The notes below the pieces were generated by a model. It saw nothing but the letters and a program-made list of their open reading frames with translations, had not been told where the DNA came from and ran no database searches. This document shows, piece by piece, positions 1 through 6,700 of a stretch of DNA of 12,147 nt. The position numbers and the translations under genes were made by a program. Where the stretch lies: assembly GCA_900290385.1 (NCBI GenBank), contig OMSV01000113.1, positions 1-12,147 on the forward strand. The letters run 5' to 3'. Within the stretch, counting starts at the first letter, position 1. Every line of letters starts with the position of its first letter. Source of the DNA: Syntrophobacter sp. SbD2. GTDB lineage: Bacteria > Desulfobacterota > Syntrophobacteria > Syntrophobacterales > Syntrophobacteraceae.

Positions 1-1
1 T

Positions 2-367
2 GGAATCGGCTATATCCTGGAAACGGGAATGAACCGTATCCGGGACCATGAAATCGGAATTGCAAACTACCTTGAAAATGAGCTATTGCAAATTCCCGGG
101 GTACGGGTGTTCGAACCGCAAAGGCGCGGATCGGGGGCTGTATCTTTTGTAGTCGAAGGCATGAATCCGGCAGATACAGGTTCTATTCTTGACCAGGCCT
201 TCGACATTGCGGTGAGAACCGGACTTCATTGCGCTCCGCTCGCCCACCAGACGCTCGGGACTTTTCCGGAAGGAACCGTTCGGGTTTCACCGGGATTTTC
301 GACAACGATCGAGAATGTCGAGTATTTGTTGCACGGGCTTCGCTGGATCGTCACGCGGAGGGGATAG
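2..367 (+). CDS. Class V aminotransferase / cysteine desulfurase family protein, C-terminal part (5' end outside window)
   Basis: The reading frame is open from base 2 to the TAG at 365-367, giving about 121 residues. The upstream part, including the PLP lysine, lies outside the window. The segment RTGLHCAPLAH near the end matches the active-site Cys loop of SufS-like (group II) cysteine desulfurases. It is followed by LGTFPEGTVRVSPG and a C-terminal helix, as in the cysteine-desulfurase-family subgroup of class V PLP aminotransferases. Such enzymes mobilise sulfur from cysteine or use related substrates; the substrate cannot be decided from this fragment. An internal ATG at 29 is not the true start because homology continues upstream of it. 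The next gene is 129 bp downstream, across a heptamer-repeat spacer. The fold assignment is confident and the exact role is not. Confidence 0.85.
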   Translation, partial: GIGYILETGMNRIRDHEIGIANYLENELLQIPGVRVFEPQRRGSGAVSFVVEGMNPADTGSILDQAFDIAVRTGLHCAPLAHQTLGTFPEGTVRVSPGFSTTIENVEYLLHGLRWIVTRRG

Positions 368-380
368 ACAGGTGTAAGGA

Positions 381-471
381 GAAGCGGGAAGCGGGGAGCA
401 GTAAGCCGTGAGCAAGGAGCGAGCAGCAAGGAGCAGAGAGTAGGGAGTAAAAACTTCCTGCTTCTTGCTAC
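381..471. repeat. Degenerate heptamer tandem repeat with inverted partner (intergenic hairpin)
   Basis: Bases 381-450 read as ten degenerate 7-mers, for example GAAGCGG, GAAGCGG, GGAGCAG, TAAGCCG, TGAGCAA, GGAGCGA, with consensus close to RRAGCRR. Bases 454-471 carry the same kind of units on the opposite strand (GTAGCAA, GAAGCAG). About 14 of 18 positions of 423-440 can pair with 454-471 across a 13-nt loop. The purine-rich strand is the plus strand. This may act as a transcription-terminating or mRNA-stabilising hairpin after the aminotransferase gene. Comparable short tandem heptamer repeats are known between genes in other bacteria, for example cyanobacteria. The function here is not shown. 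Confidence 0.7.
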
Positions 472-496
472 GGGTTAGAAGGTGAGGATCGCGCAT

Positions 497-952
497 ATGA
501 TTCGGAAGGCCAGGATATCCGATGTAGTCGAGATTCAAAAAATGCTGCGGGATTTCGCGGAGACCGGAAGTCTTCTGGCTCGCTCCCTGAGCGAGCTTTA
601 TACGACACTGCGGGACATAGTTGTCTTCGAAGATGAGACCGGGCGGATAGCAGGGTGCTGCTGTCTGCACATCGTCTGGGAAGATCTTGCAGAGATTCGC
701 TCCCTGGCCGTTCGCGAAGGCAATCAGCACCATGGGATAGGGGGCAGACTAGTGGAGGCCTGCGTATCGGAGGCGAAAGCTCTTGGTATTTGCAGACTAT
801 TTGCCCTGACCTACGAAGTGGGCTTTTTCGAGCATATGGGCTTCCGCCTGGTTGATAAGAACATGTTTCCTCAGAAAGTGTGGGCGGATTGCATGCACTG
901 CCCCAAGTTCCCCAACTGCGACGAATCCGCCCTGGTGTTGGATATTGCCTAA
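497..952 (+). CDS. GNAT-family N-acetyltransferase, short N-acetylglutamate synthase-like (ArgA-like)
   Basis: A 151-residue single-domain GNAT protein. It begins MIRKARISDV, typical of the family's N-terminal strand. It has the acetyl-CoA pyrophosphate-binding turn HHGIGG at about residues 78-83 after the EIRSLAV strand. The tail DCMHCPKFPNCDE (Cys132, Cys135, Cys141) is characteristic of short bacterial ArgA-like proteins and may bind metal. The likely reaction is acetyl transfer from acetyl-CoA to glutamate, the first step of arginine synthesis; argJ lies two genes downstream, which fits. A GTG at 482 is in frame, but ATG 497 is preferred because GAGGA at 485-489 lies about 8 bases upstream and the protein then starts exactly where the family starts. 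The usual Q/R-x-x-G-x-G/A turn has a His (HHGIGG). Substrate specificity is inferred, not demonstrated. Confidence 0.8.
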   Translation: MIRKARISDVVEIQKMLRDFAETGSLLARSLSELYTTLRDIVVFEDETGRIAGCCCLHIVWEDLAEIRSLAVREGNQHHGIGGRLVEACVSEAKALGICRLFALTYEVGFFEHMGFRLVDKNMFPQKVWADCMHCPKFPNCDESALVLDIA

Positions 953-1001
953 GGCTTCTTATTTATTTCGAATATCGTATCCGGTTTGGAGGGATTGTTA
1001 A

Positions 1002-2528
1002 ATGATAGTCGGTGTTCTAAAGAAAATATTCGGAAGCGCCAATGAGCGCGAATTGAAGAAGCTTGTGCCCATTGTGGATGAAATCAACAGCTTTGAGCCG
1101 GAAATTAAGAAATTGAGTGATGATCAGCTCAAAGGCAAGACTGCCGAATTCAGGCAGCGCTTGGAAAATGGCGAGGAACTCGATGATCTGCTTGCTGAAG
1201 CTTTCGCGGTGGTGCGGGAGGCTTCCGACCGCGCTCTGGCAATGCGGCCCTTCGACGTCCAGTTGATTGGAGGCGTTGTGCTTCACCAGGGTAAAATCGC
1301 CGAAATGAAGACAGGTGAAGGCAAGACCCTGGTGGCGACCATGCCGATCTACCTCAACGCTCTGAGCGGCAAAGGGGTCCACCTGGTCACTGTAAACGAT
1401 TATCTGGCCAAGCGCGACAGCGAGTGGATGGGACAGATATACAAATTCCTGGGGCTGACGGTAGGCTGTATCGTACATGGGCTGGACGACAATGAGAGGA
1501 AGCAGGCCTATAACGAAGACATAACCTATGGGACGAACAACGAGTTCGGGTTCGATTATCTGAGGGATAACATGAAATTCCGCATCGAGGAGCTTGTCCA
1601 GCGTGACCTGCACTACGCCATCGTGGACGAAGTGGACAGCATCCTGATCGACGAAGCAAGGACTCCCCTGATCATATCGGGTCCGGCGGAAAAATCGACC
1701 GAGCTTTATTACAGGGTAAACCGCATCATTCCGCAGATTAAGGAAGAGTCACACTATACCAAGGAAGAGAAAACCCGCAGCGTTGCCCTGACCGAGGATG
1801 GTGTGGCAAGGGTCGAACGGTTGCTCGGGATAGATAATCTTTACGATGCCCGCAATATGACAATGAATCATCATGTACAACAGGCGCTCCGCGCTCATGT
1901 TCTTTTCAAGCGGGACGTTGACTACATCGTAAAGGAGGGCCAGGTAATCATCGTTGACGAGTTCACCGGCCGGCTTATGCCGGGCAGGCGCTACAGCGAG
2001 GGACTTCATCAGGCACTGGAGGCCAAGGAAGGCGTAAAGGTCGAAAATGAAAACCAGACTTTGGCTTCGATTACTTTTCAGAACTATTTTCGCATGTATG
2101 AAAAGCTTGCGGGCATGACCGGGACCGCCGAAACCGAAGCAGCGGAATTCGCCAAGATATACAAGCTGGATGTGGTGGTCGTCCCGACGCACCAAGAGAT
2201 GATCCGGAATGATTTTCCCGATTGCATCTACCGAACCGAAGCAGAGAAGTTCAGGGCGGTTGCCGGGGAGATAAAAGAACTCCACGGCATAAAAAAGCCG
2301 GTCCTGGTGGGAACGATCAGCATAACCAAGTCCGAGAAGCTGAGCGAAATGCTTAAGCGCTCGGGTGTGCCGCACCAGGTGCTCAATGCCAAGCTCCATG
2401 AAAAAGAGGCCGAAATAGTTGCCAGGGCCGGCCAGCCCGGCGCCGTTACAATCTCGACGAACATCTTACAATCTCGACGAACATGGCGGGCCGCGGTACG
2501 GACATTGTCCTTGGGCCGGGCGTGGTAG
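1002..2528 (+). CDS. secA: SecA preprotein translocase ATPase, N-terminal part (gene broken by a 20-bp duplication)
   Basis: SecA is the cytosolic ATPase that drives unfolded preproteins through SecYEG. This frame encodes its first 487 residues and then 21 out-of-frame residues ending at TAG 2526-2528. NBD1 is clear: Walker A GEGKT at 105-109, [16 protein letters not shown] at about 176-190, and Walker [15 protein letters not shown] from 208. The preprotein cross-linking domain and the first part of NBD2 follow. Homology stops inside the helicase motif [12 protein letters not shown], where a 20-bp direct duplication shifts the frame. Without it the gene would run 1002-3544 and encode 840 residues, a normal SecA length. 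The ATG is preceded by GGAGGG with 8-base spacing, and the gap to the upstream acetyltransferase gene is 49 bp, so co-transcription is likely. Either the gene is dead here or the sequence is wrong; a split inside NBD2 is unlikely to work. Confidence 0.93.
   Translation: MIVGVLKKIFGSANERELKKLVPIVDEINSFEPEIKKLSDDQLKGKTAEFRQRLENGEELDDLLAEAFAVVREASDRALAMRPFDVQLIGGVVLHQGKIAEMKTGEGKTLVATMPIYLNALSGKGVHLVTVNDYLAKRDSEWMGQIYKFLGLTVGCIVHGLDDNERKQAYNEDITYGTNNEFGFDYLRDNMKFRIEELVQRDLHYAIVDEVDSILIDEARTPLIISGPAEKSTELYYRVNRIIPQIKEESHYTKEEKTRSVALTEDGVARVERLLGIDNLYDARNMTMNHHVQQALRAHVLFKRDVDYIVKEGQVIIVDEFTGRLMPGRRYSEGLHQALEAKEGVKVENENQTLASITFQNYFRMYEKLAGMTGTAETEAAEFAKIYKLDVVVVPTHQEMIRNDFPDCIYRTEAEKFRAVAGEIKELHGIKKPVLVGTISITKSEKLSEMLKRSGVPHQVLNAKLHEKEAEIVARAGQPGAVTISTNILQSRRTWRAAVRTLSLGRAW
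2446..2484. repeat. 20-bp-period direct duplication causing the secA frameshift
   Basis: TTACAATCTCGACGAACAT occurs at 2446-2464 and again at 2466-2484, separated by a single C at 2465. A perfect 20-bp tandem duplication would have G at 2465, so the spacer base is not templated by either flank. Deleting 20 bp restores [14 protein letters not shown], the expected SecA sequence. The insertion is therefore recent or artefactual. Confidence 0.95.
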
Positions 2529-3544
2529 AGGTGGGCGGGCTGCATATCATCGGCACGGAGCGCCACGAGGCCAGGCGGATCGACAACCAGTTGCGCGGCC
2601 GTTCGGGGCGCCAGGGCGATCCCGGATCATCGAGGTTTTACCTGTCGCTGGAAGACGACCTGATGCGGATTTTTGCGGCCGACAGGCTCTCGGGGCTTAT
2701 GCAGCGGATCGGCATGGCAGAAGACGAACCGATCGAACACCGGCTTATCAGCAAGGCCATCGAAAACGCCCAGAGCCGGGTTGAGGCCCACAACTTCAGC
2801 ATCCGCAAAAATATCATCGAATACGATGACGTGATGAACCAGCAGCGCGAGATCATATACCGGCAGAGGCGGGAAGCGCTTCAGGGCGGAAATCTCAAGC
2901 CCGCTGTCTTCGACATGATAGATGACATGCTTGACTCTATAATCGAGCAGAACACAGCCGAAAAGAGCTACGCCGAAGACTGGAACCTTGATGGAATCAA
3001 CACGGAAATGTTGCGCATTTTCGGCCTTCAGCCCAATTATACGGTGGAATCACTTGAAGACATGGATCGCGAGGCGCTCAGGGAAGATATGCTCGGGCGT
3101 GCGCAGCAGCGCTATGAAGCCCGTGAACAAGAGTTCAGCGAGCCGATCATGCGCGACCTGGAAAACTACATCCTTTTGCAGACGGTTGACGCGCTCTGGA
3201 AAGATCACCTGTTGAACATGGATTATCTCAAGGAAGGCATCGGTCTTCGCAGCTACGGGCAGCAGGACCCGCTGGTCGCCTACAAGCGCGAAGGCCACGA
3301 GATGTTCCAGCAGATGATCGATCGCGTAAAGGAAGAAACGCTCCAGAAGCTCTTTCATATCCAGATTCAGCGAGAGGAGCAGTTGGAGGAAATGCGTGCG
3401 GAGCAGGAAGATCAGCCCATGTTCTACGGGCCGGCCGAAGGGTCTCCAAAGCAACAGGCCGTAAGAAAAGACGGAAAGGTAGGCAGAAATGACCCCTGTC
3501 CCTGCGGAAGCGGCAAAAAATACAAGAAATGTCACGGTCAGTAG
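2483..3544 (+). CDS. secA: SecA preprotein translocase ATPase, C-terminal part (downstream of the frameshift)
   Basis: This frame continues SecA from [11 protein letters not shown] (helicase motif V) for 353 residues to TGA 3542-3544. It holds the rest of NBD2 ([24 protein letters not shown]), the helical wing/scaffold region ([23 protein letters not shown]), and the C-terminal zinc motif [14 protein letters not shown], which binds SecB and phospholipid in known SecA proteins. ATG 2483 is simply the internal Met of STNMAGRG. It has no Shine-Dalgarno sequence, so independent translation is doubtful. Together with the 5' frame it makes a complete SecA once 20 bp are removed. The last 56 bp, which encode the zinc motif, are also read in another frame as the start of argJ. 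Confidence 0.93.
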   Translation: MAGRGTDIVLGPGVVEVGGLHIIGTERHEARRIDNQLRGRSGRQGDPGSSRFYLSLEDDLMRIFAADRLSGLMQRIGMAEDEPIEHRLISKAIENAQSRVEAHNFSIRKNIIEYDDVMNQQREIIYRQRREALQGGNLKPAVFDMIDDMLDSIIEQNTAEKSYAEDWNLDGINTEMLRIFGLQPNYTVESLEDMDREALREDMLGRAQQRYEAREQEFSEPIMRDLENYILLQTVDALWKDHLLNMDYLKEGIGLRSYGQQDPLVAYKREGHEMFQQMIDRVKEETLQKLFHIQIQREEQLEEMRAEQEDQPMFYGPAEGSPKQQAVRKDGKVGRNDPCPCGSGKKYKKCHGQ

Positions 3545-4748
3545 AGGCCCGTTCGAAGTTGCGGGTTTTCTTGCAGGCGCGGTTGAATCCGGGATGCGCT
3601 ACAGCGACAGGCTTGACCTGGCGCTGATCTGTGCGCAAGCTCCTGCGGGCTGCGCAGCCTCGGGTGTTTTCACCAGGAACTTTTTTTGTGCGGCCCCGGT
3701 GGAACTCTGTCGGGAGCGCCTTGAAAAACGCAGGGCAACCGCAATACTCGCCAATGCGGGCATCGCCAACGCATGCACCGGCGAAGAGGGAAAAATCCGG
3801 GCGATTGAAATGGCCCGGATTGCCTCCGACGCGCTTGGATGCCCGGCTGATTCGGTGCTCGTTTCCTCGACTGGCGTTATCGGAATGCAGGTGGATCTCG
3901 ATCCGGTAGCCCGGTGCATGCCCAGGCTCATCCATTCGCTCAGGCCCGATGGGTGGGAAGATGCCGCCAGAGCGATAATGACAACGGATACTGTCGAAAA
4001 AATGGCGAGCGTGCACATCGAGTTGAGTGAAGGTTCGAGTGTTACCGTAGCCGGCATCGCCAAAGGCGCCGGTATGATAGCTCCCGATATGGCGACCCTT
4101 CTCGTATTTGTCTGTACGGACGCCGCCGTAAGTCCTGAAGTCCTGGATCATTGGACCCGCAACGGAGCCGACAGCTCCTTTAACTGCATAACGGTTGATG
4201 GCGATACAAGCACCAATGATTCGCTTATCGTGCTCGCGAGCGGAGCGGCTGGAAATACACCCATAACTGACATAGGCTGTAGCGAAAGCCGGGTTTTTGG
4301 CAGGGCGCTAGCCTCGGTTCTTCGTGACCTGGCGTTACAGGTGGTGATGGATGCAGAGGGCGCCACCAAGCTGATCGAGATCGCGGTCAGCGGCGCCGCC
4401 GACCGCGAAAGCGCAAGGCAGGTAGCCTTTACCGTAGCCAATTCGCCTCTGGTAAAAACCGCCTTTTTCGGCCAGGACGCTAACTGGGGCAGGATAATCG
4501 CGGCCGTGGGAAGGTCAGGCGTGAAGCTGAAGCCCGAACGGGTGGGCCTTTTCTTTGAAGACCTTTGTGTATTTGAAAATGGCGCCCCGGTTTTGGGGGA
4601 ACAGGTCGAACAGAAGGCCTCCCGGATATTCAAGCAGAAAGAAATACGCGTCCGGCTGGACCTGGGACTGGGAGACGGCTCCTTCACTGCCTGGACCTGC
4701 GATTTTTCCTTCGATTATGTAAAGATTAACGCTTCCTATAGAAGCTAG
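3489..4748 (+). CDS. argJ: ArgJ, glutamate N-acetyltransferase / amino-acid acetyltransferase
   Basis: A full-length ArgJ of 419 residues. The enzyme recycles the acetyl group from N-acetylornithine to glutamate; bifunctional forms also use acetyl-CoA. The autocleavage motif is visible as [14 protein letters not shown] with the nucleophile Thr203, so the precursor should split into alpha and beta chains between Ala202 and Thr203. Other family marks are VSSTGVIG (126-133), [23 protein letters not shown], and the C-terminal [17 protein letters not shown]. The start at ATG 3489 lies inside secA and overlaps it by 56 bp. No other in-frame start precedes the conserved [11 protein letters not shown] strand, so the overlap appears real and suggests translational coupling to secA. 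A short ArgA-like gene upstream (497-952) fits an arginine-synthesis context. Whether this copy is mono- or bifunctional cannot be told here. Confidence 0.95.
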   Translation: MTPVPAEAAKNTRNVTVSRGPFEVAGFLAGAVESGMRYSDRLDLALICAQAPAGCAASGVFTRNFFCAAPVELCRERLEKRRATAILANAGIANACTGEEGKIRAIEMARIASDALGCPADSVLVSSTGVIGMQVDLDPVARCMPRLIHSLRPDGWEDAARAIMTTDTVEKMASVHIELSEGSSVTVAGIAKGAGMIAPDMATLLVFVCTDAAVSPEVLDHWTRNGADSSFNCITVDGDTSTNDSLIVLASGAAGNTPITDIGCSESRVFGRALASVLRDLALQVVMDAEGATKLIEIAVSGAADRESARQVAFTVANSPLVKTAFFGQDANWGRIIAAVGRSGVKLKPERVGLFFEDLCVFENGAPVLGEQVEQKASRIFKQKEIRVRLDLGLGDGSFTAWTCDFSFDYVKINASYRS

Positions 4749-4829
4749 TGTACTTGAGTTAGCAATTCGCTGCATAAATCCTGTAGACACAGGCCGTCAT
4801 GCTGGCGACACTGCGGCTTTCCCGTGATG

Positions 4830-4877
4830 CCGGCGCAAGCCGGTGCGAAGTGACGAAATCATTAGCAAGTTTCAGGC
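4830..4877. repeat. Dispersed repeat, copy 1 (REP-like, with GCAA-loop hairpin)
   Basis: CCGGC-GCAA-GCCGG forms a perfect 5-bp stem (4830-4843). It continues into a 39-bp block (4839-4877) that matches 5937-5975 at 33 of 39 positions, with the core TGACGAAATCnTTnGCAA followed by a shared TTCAGGC. It is intergenic and palindromic at one end, like REP elements. Confidence 0.7.
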
Positions 4878-4946
4878 GTCTTTCCCGCACAACTCTTACT
4901 TAACTACCACTGCAACGGTAGTTGCTCATTGCTCATCACCGATCTT

Positions 4947-4969
4947 CATCCGGCTGTTCCGGATGTTTT
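4947..4969 (+). terminator. Candidate rho-independent terminator after argJ
   Basis: CATCCGG-ctgtt-CCGGATG is a perfect 7-bp stem with a 5-base loop, directly followed by TTTT. It lies about 200 bp after the argJ stop, which is far for a terminator. The T-run is short, so confidence is moderate. Confidence 0.45.
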
Positions 4970-5204
4970 ACTCCCTATGCTTTGAAATTCAAACTAATCA
5001 ATAAATAAAGTTTTTTCCGGATTCATGTGCTGCACAGATAATTAGCCGGTTGATCTAAGGATTTTGGATAATAATGTCATAAAGCGGGTGGGGCGCTTCT
5101 AACTGAAAAGGCAACCCGTCACCGCCATTGATTGCTGCTTCGGGGAATCTATAAGTGTCCTTCTCCCCGGATGGTTATTTCGATAATTTTTAAATCGATT
5201 ATTG

Positions 5205-5233
5205 TTGACTTGATATTTTATTTTGCTTATTAG
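5205..5233 (+). promoter_or_regulatory. Candidate sigma-70 promoter of the mucR-type gene
   Basis: TTGACT at 5205-5210 is followed after 17 bp by TATTAG at 5228-5233. The region is AT-rich, in contrast to its GC-richer surroundings. It is about 75 bp upstream of the preferred ATG at 5310 and transcribes towards it. Confidence 0.45.
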
Positions 5234-5247
5234 ATTACACTACTTTG

Positions 5248-5279
5248 GGAGGTGATCTTATACCTTCAACTTAAGATCT
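5248..5279 (+). promoter_or_regulatory. Perfect Shine-Dalgarno followed by an inverted repeat in the mucR leader
   Basis: GGAGGTGATC at 5248-5257 matches the anti-Shine-Dalgarno end of 16S rRNA over 10 bases, yet no start codon lies at normal distance. The inverted repeat GATCTTA (5254-5260) and TAAGATC (5272-5278) with an 11-base loop follows and shares four bases with it. Folding would occlude part of the site and place the rest close to the in-frame ATG at 5280. A second, ordinary site (GGGAGGG, 5300-5305 region) serves ATG 5310. It could equally be a DNA operator half-site pair. Confidence 0.5.
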
Positions 5280-5309
5280 ATGATTTCATTGTTCGCTTGG
5301 GAGGGAAAA

Positions 5310-5855
5310 ATGAAGAAACTGCTGGATATTGCAGCGGAGATTGTTCAGGCGCAAGCCTCGGTCGGGCAAATGTCTGCTGAGCAGATCGAGCAATCTCTGA
5401 TCAAGACCTTCTCTACTCTGCAAAGGATGCAAAGGGCCGAAGAAAAAGGACTCTTCCTTGACAGTGGCGTTTATGAGGAAGCGGGGGTTGAGGAGGCGCC
5501 GGTTGCGAAAAAAGAGCCGCGTGAATCCATCCAGGACGACAGGATTGTTTGCCTGGAGTGCGGAACTGAGATGAGGCAACTCACGACAAAACACCTCAGT
5601 TCGCATGACATCACACCTAGAGAGTACAAGCAAAAATGGGGATTTTCCCTTAAACAGCCTCTTTCGGCAAAGTCTTTGACCAAGGCACGAAGCAAAGCCG
5701 CTAAGAAAAGAGGACTTCCTGAGAACCTGGTCAAGTTCTTGGCGGATCGGAAGCGCAAAAAGGTCGAAGCTGCTGTTGCAAGCGGTTCTGCAGCCGAACA
5801 AAAAGGCGGCAGACCAACTGTTAAGAGAAGGCCAAAAGCGCGCAAAACCGCCTAG
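5310..5855 (+). CDS. MucR/Ros-family zinc-finger transcriptional regulator
   Basis: A 181-residue MucR/Ros-type protein. These bind AT-rich DNA through a single zinc finger and often act as H-NS-like silencers and autorepressors. The finger is visible as Cys81-x2-Cys84-x10-His95-x3-His99 in IVCLECGTEM...KHLSSH, followed by the family sequence ITPREYKQKWGF and KSLTKARSKAAKKRG. The N-terminal 75 residues (LLDIAAEIVQAQASVGQMS...) are helical and typical of deltaproteobacterial members, probably for oligomerisation. The C-terminal 35 residues are an Arg/Lys-rich tail with KGGRPTVKRRPK, resembling an AT-hook core. ATG 5310 is preferred because GGGAGGG precedes it at good spacing; an in-frame ATG at 5280 would add ten residues and has an unusual leader. 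The gene stands alone on the plus strand. Its targets are unknown. Confidence 0.9.
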   Translation: MKKLLDIAAEIVQAQASVGQMSAEQIEQSLIKTFSTLQRMQRAEEKGLFLDSGVYEEAGVEEAPVAKKEPRESIQDDRIVCLECGTEMRQLTTKHLSSHDITPREYKQKWGFSLKQPLSAKSLTKARSKAAKKRGLPENLVKFLADRKRKKVEAAVASGSAAEQKGGRPTVKRRPKARKTA

Positions 5856-5936
5856 CCATAATGGGTGATGAAAGAGGCTACCCGCCGCCGGCCCAGCCTC
5901 GCGGGTGGGCGGGGGGCTATCGAGAATCCGATTTGG

Positions 5937-5975
5937 GCCGGTACGGAATGACGAAATCGTTGGCAATTTTCAGGC
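5937..5975. repeat. Dispersed repeat, copy 2
   Basis: This copy matches 4839-4877 at 33 of 39 positions without gaps. It ends exactly where recognisable DUF72 homology begins. The stretch just before it (5881-5916) is very GC-rich with CCCGCC and GGCGGG arms but no T-run. Confidence 0.7.
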
Positions 5976-6208
5976 CCTTCTTTTATCACCGGGTCCCGAG
6001 AAAGGAGTTTGATAACTGGCGGGCTTCGTCCCCCGATGGTTTTGTTTTTGCGGTAAAATCCAGCCGCTTCATTTCGCATGTCAAGAAACTGATGGACTCT
6101 GTGGTAAACGAGAGGTTCTCTTTAGAATTCCGCAATCCGGGCTGCTTTTACACTGAAATTATCCTCTTCTCGCTGGATTCAGGACCGCTTTTTGCTTACC
6201 CAAACTGA
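5976..6208 (+). pseudogene. DUF72 (YecE-like) gene remnant with missing ends and an internal deletion
   Basis: The open frame encodes FFYHRVPRKEFDNWRASSPDGF then FVFAVKSSRFISHVKKL, matching the DUF72 stretch that usually reads like FYRLP...F..W...TP..F.FAVK..R.ITH..RL. It then jumps after a few residues to RFSLEFRNPGCF, which normally lies some 40 residues later (AVEFRHPSWF). The segment usually containing LGPVLFQLPP is therefore missing. The N-terminal Gly-rich strand and the C-terminal half are also absent; the frame ends at TGA 6206-6208. The open frame extends upstream to about 5861, but that part is repeat and GC-rich spacer, not DUF72. DUF72 proteins have a TIM-barrel-like fold of uncertain function. 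This copy is almost surely dead. Confidence 0.7.
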
Positions 6209-6411
6209 GTGGGTTGATTTCCCCCAGGGAGATAACAGAGGATTTTTTTTGTGACAAAAATGGCTTTGCGGCCTTGAGTGGTCTGGAGTTGCAAGCCCGA
6301 TCACCGGCGCCGGATCGTAGCCGACCCTGGATGGATCGGACAAGGCTCAGTCGGAAAAAAGAAAATATTTCAATGTAGGCTTGAAAATGGTATTCGCATG
6401 AGGTCTTTCCC

Positions 6412-6420
6412 TGATATAAT
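6412..6420 (+). promoter_or_regulatory. Extended -10 promoter element
   Basis: TGATATAAT is a perfect TGn-TATAAT extended -10. No good -35 lies at 17 bp, which extended -10 promoters can lack. A transcript would begin near 6427 and run towards the AbrB-domain gene with a leader of about 270 bases, or could be a separate small RNA. Confidence 0.4.
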
Positions 6421-6620
6421 GGAATTCTCTTCTGGGAGGGGCGTCTCTATTTCAGGAAAAGCGAACCAAAATTGTGGGGATCGCCTCCTTGACAATTAGC
6501 ATGTGGTTATTTGGCCTAATGTAACAACCCCCAGAGCGTGATTTTCCATCAATCGGAAAACGAATAGGCATAATCCTGGCTTAGCAGATCTCAAAATTCG
6601 TTTGTCAGTGTCCTCAATTG

Positions 6621-6652
6621 CCGGACAAAAGAAAGTTAATTTCGTCCTCCGG
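6621..6652 (+). promoter_or_regulatory. Nested hairpin in the leader of the AbrB-domain gene
   Basis: Arms CCGGAC (6621-6626) and GTCC-T-CCGG (6644-6652) enclose inner arms GAAA (6631-6634) and TTTC (6640-6643). A T-rich stretch (CTTTTTAATT) follows about 20 bases later, just before the gene. It may be an attenuator or operator; the role is unproven. Confidence 0.4.
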
Positions 6653-6700
6653 CGCAAGGGAATTTTCTAACTTTTTAATTGTGTGCGGAAAGGGATGGGT

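Larger units (their letters stand above)
4749..5204. other. Gene-free spacer between argJ and the mucR promoter
   Basis: No convincing coding sequence is present. The stretch holds a dispersed repeat with a GCAA-loop hairpin (4830-4877), a perfect 7-bp inverted repeat (AACTACC/GGTAGTT, 4902-4923), a terminator-like hairpin (4947-4969), and a 6-bp inverted repeat CGGGGA/TCTCCCCG-type around 5141-5169. From about 5172 it becomes strongly AT-rich towards mucR. MucR/Ros proteins are known to repress their own genes through AT-rich DNA, so the AT-rich end is a candidate regulatory region; this is inference. Confidence 0.6.
6209..6700. other. Gene-free spacer upstream of the AbrB-domain gene
   Basis: I see no supported gene. 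A frame at 6278-6499 has a GTG start, no ribosome-binding site and no recognisable motif. The region holds an extended -10 element (6412-6420), TTTTCC/GGAAAA inverted arms (6542-6560), TTGACA without a good -10 (6489-6494), and a nested hairpin (6621-6652). It may be mostly leader and decayed sequence. Confidence 0.5.

Noticed and set aside
381..450. CRISPR array
   Set aside because: Units are 7 bp and contiguous with no spacers.
287..733. 148-codon minus-strand frame over the heptamer repeat and the acetyltransferase gene
   Set aside because: Antisense to two real genes, no motif; its open middle part comes from the purine-rich repeat lacking stops.
2445..2528. Programmed ribosomal frameshift in secA
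   Set aside because: There is no slippery heptamer or stimulatory structure; the shift is fully explained by a 20-bp duplication, and the first frame carries foreign residues at the junction.
3228..4151. Long open frame (307 codons) on the minus strand across the end of secA and argJ
   Set aside because: It lies opposite two well-supported genes, has no recognisable motif and is explained by codon bias of argJ.
5881..5916. Terminator after mucR in the GC-rich stretch
   Set aside because: Arms CCCGCC and GGCGGG can pair, but the interior pairs poorly and no T-run follows.
6278..6499. 73-codon plus-strand frame in the spacer before the AbrB-domain gene
   Set aside because: GTG start without ribosome-binding site, no motif, and composition not gene-like.
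6489..6522. Promoter with TTGACA at 6489
   Set aside because: No acceptable -10 at 16-18 bp spacing (TGGCCT at 17).
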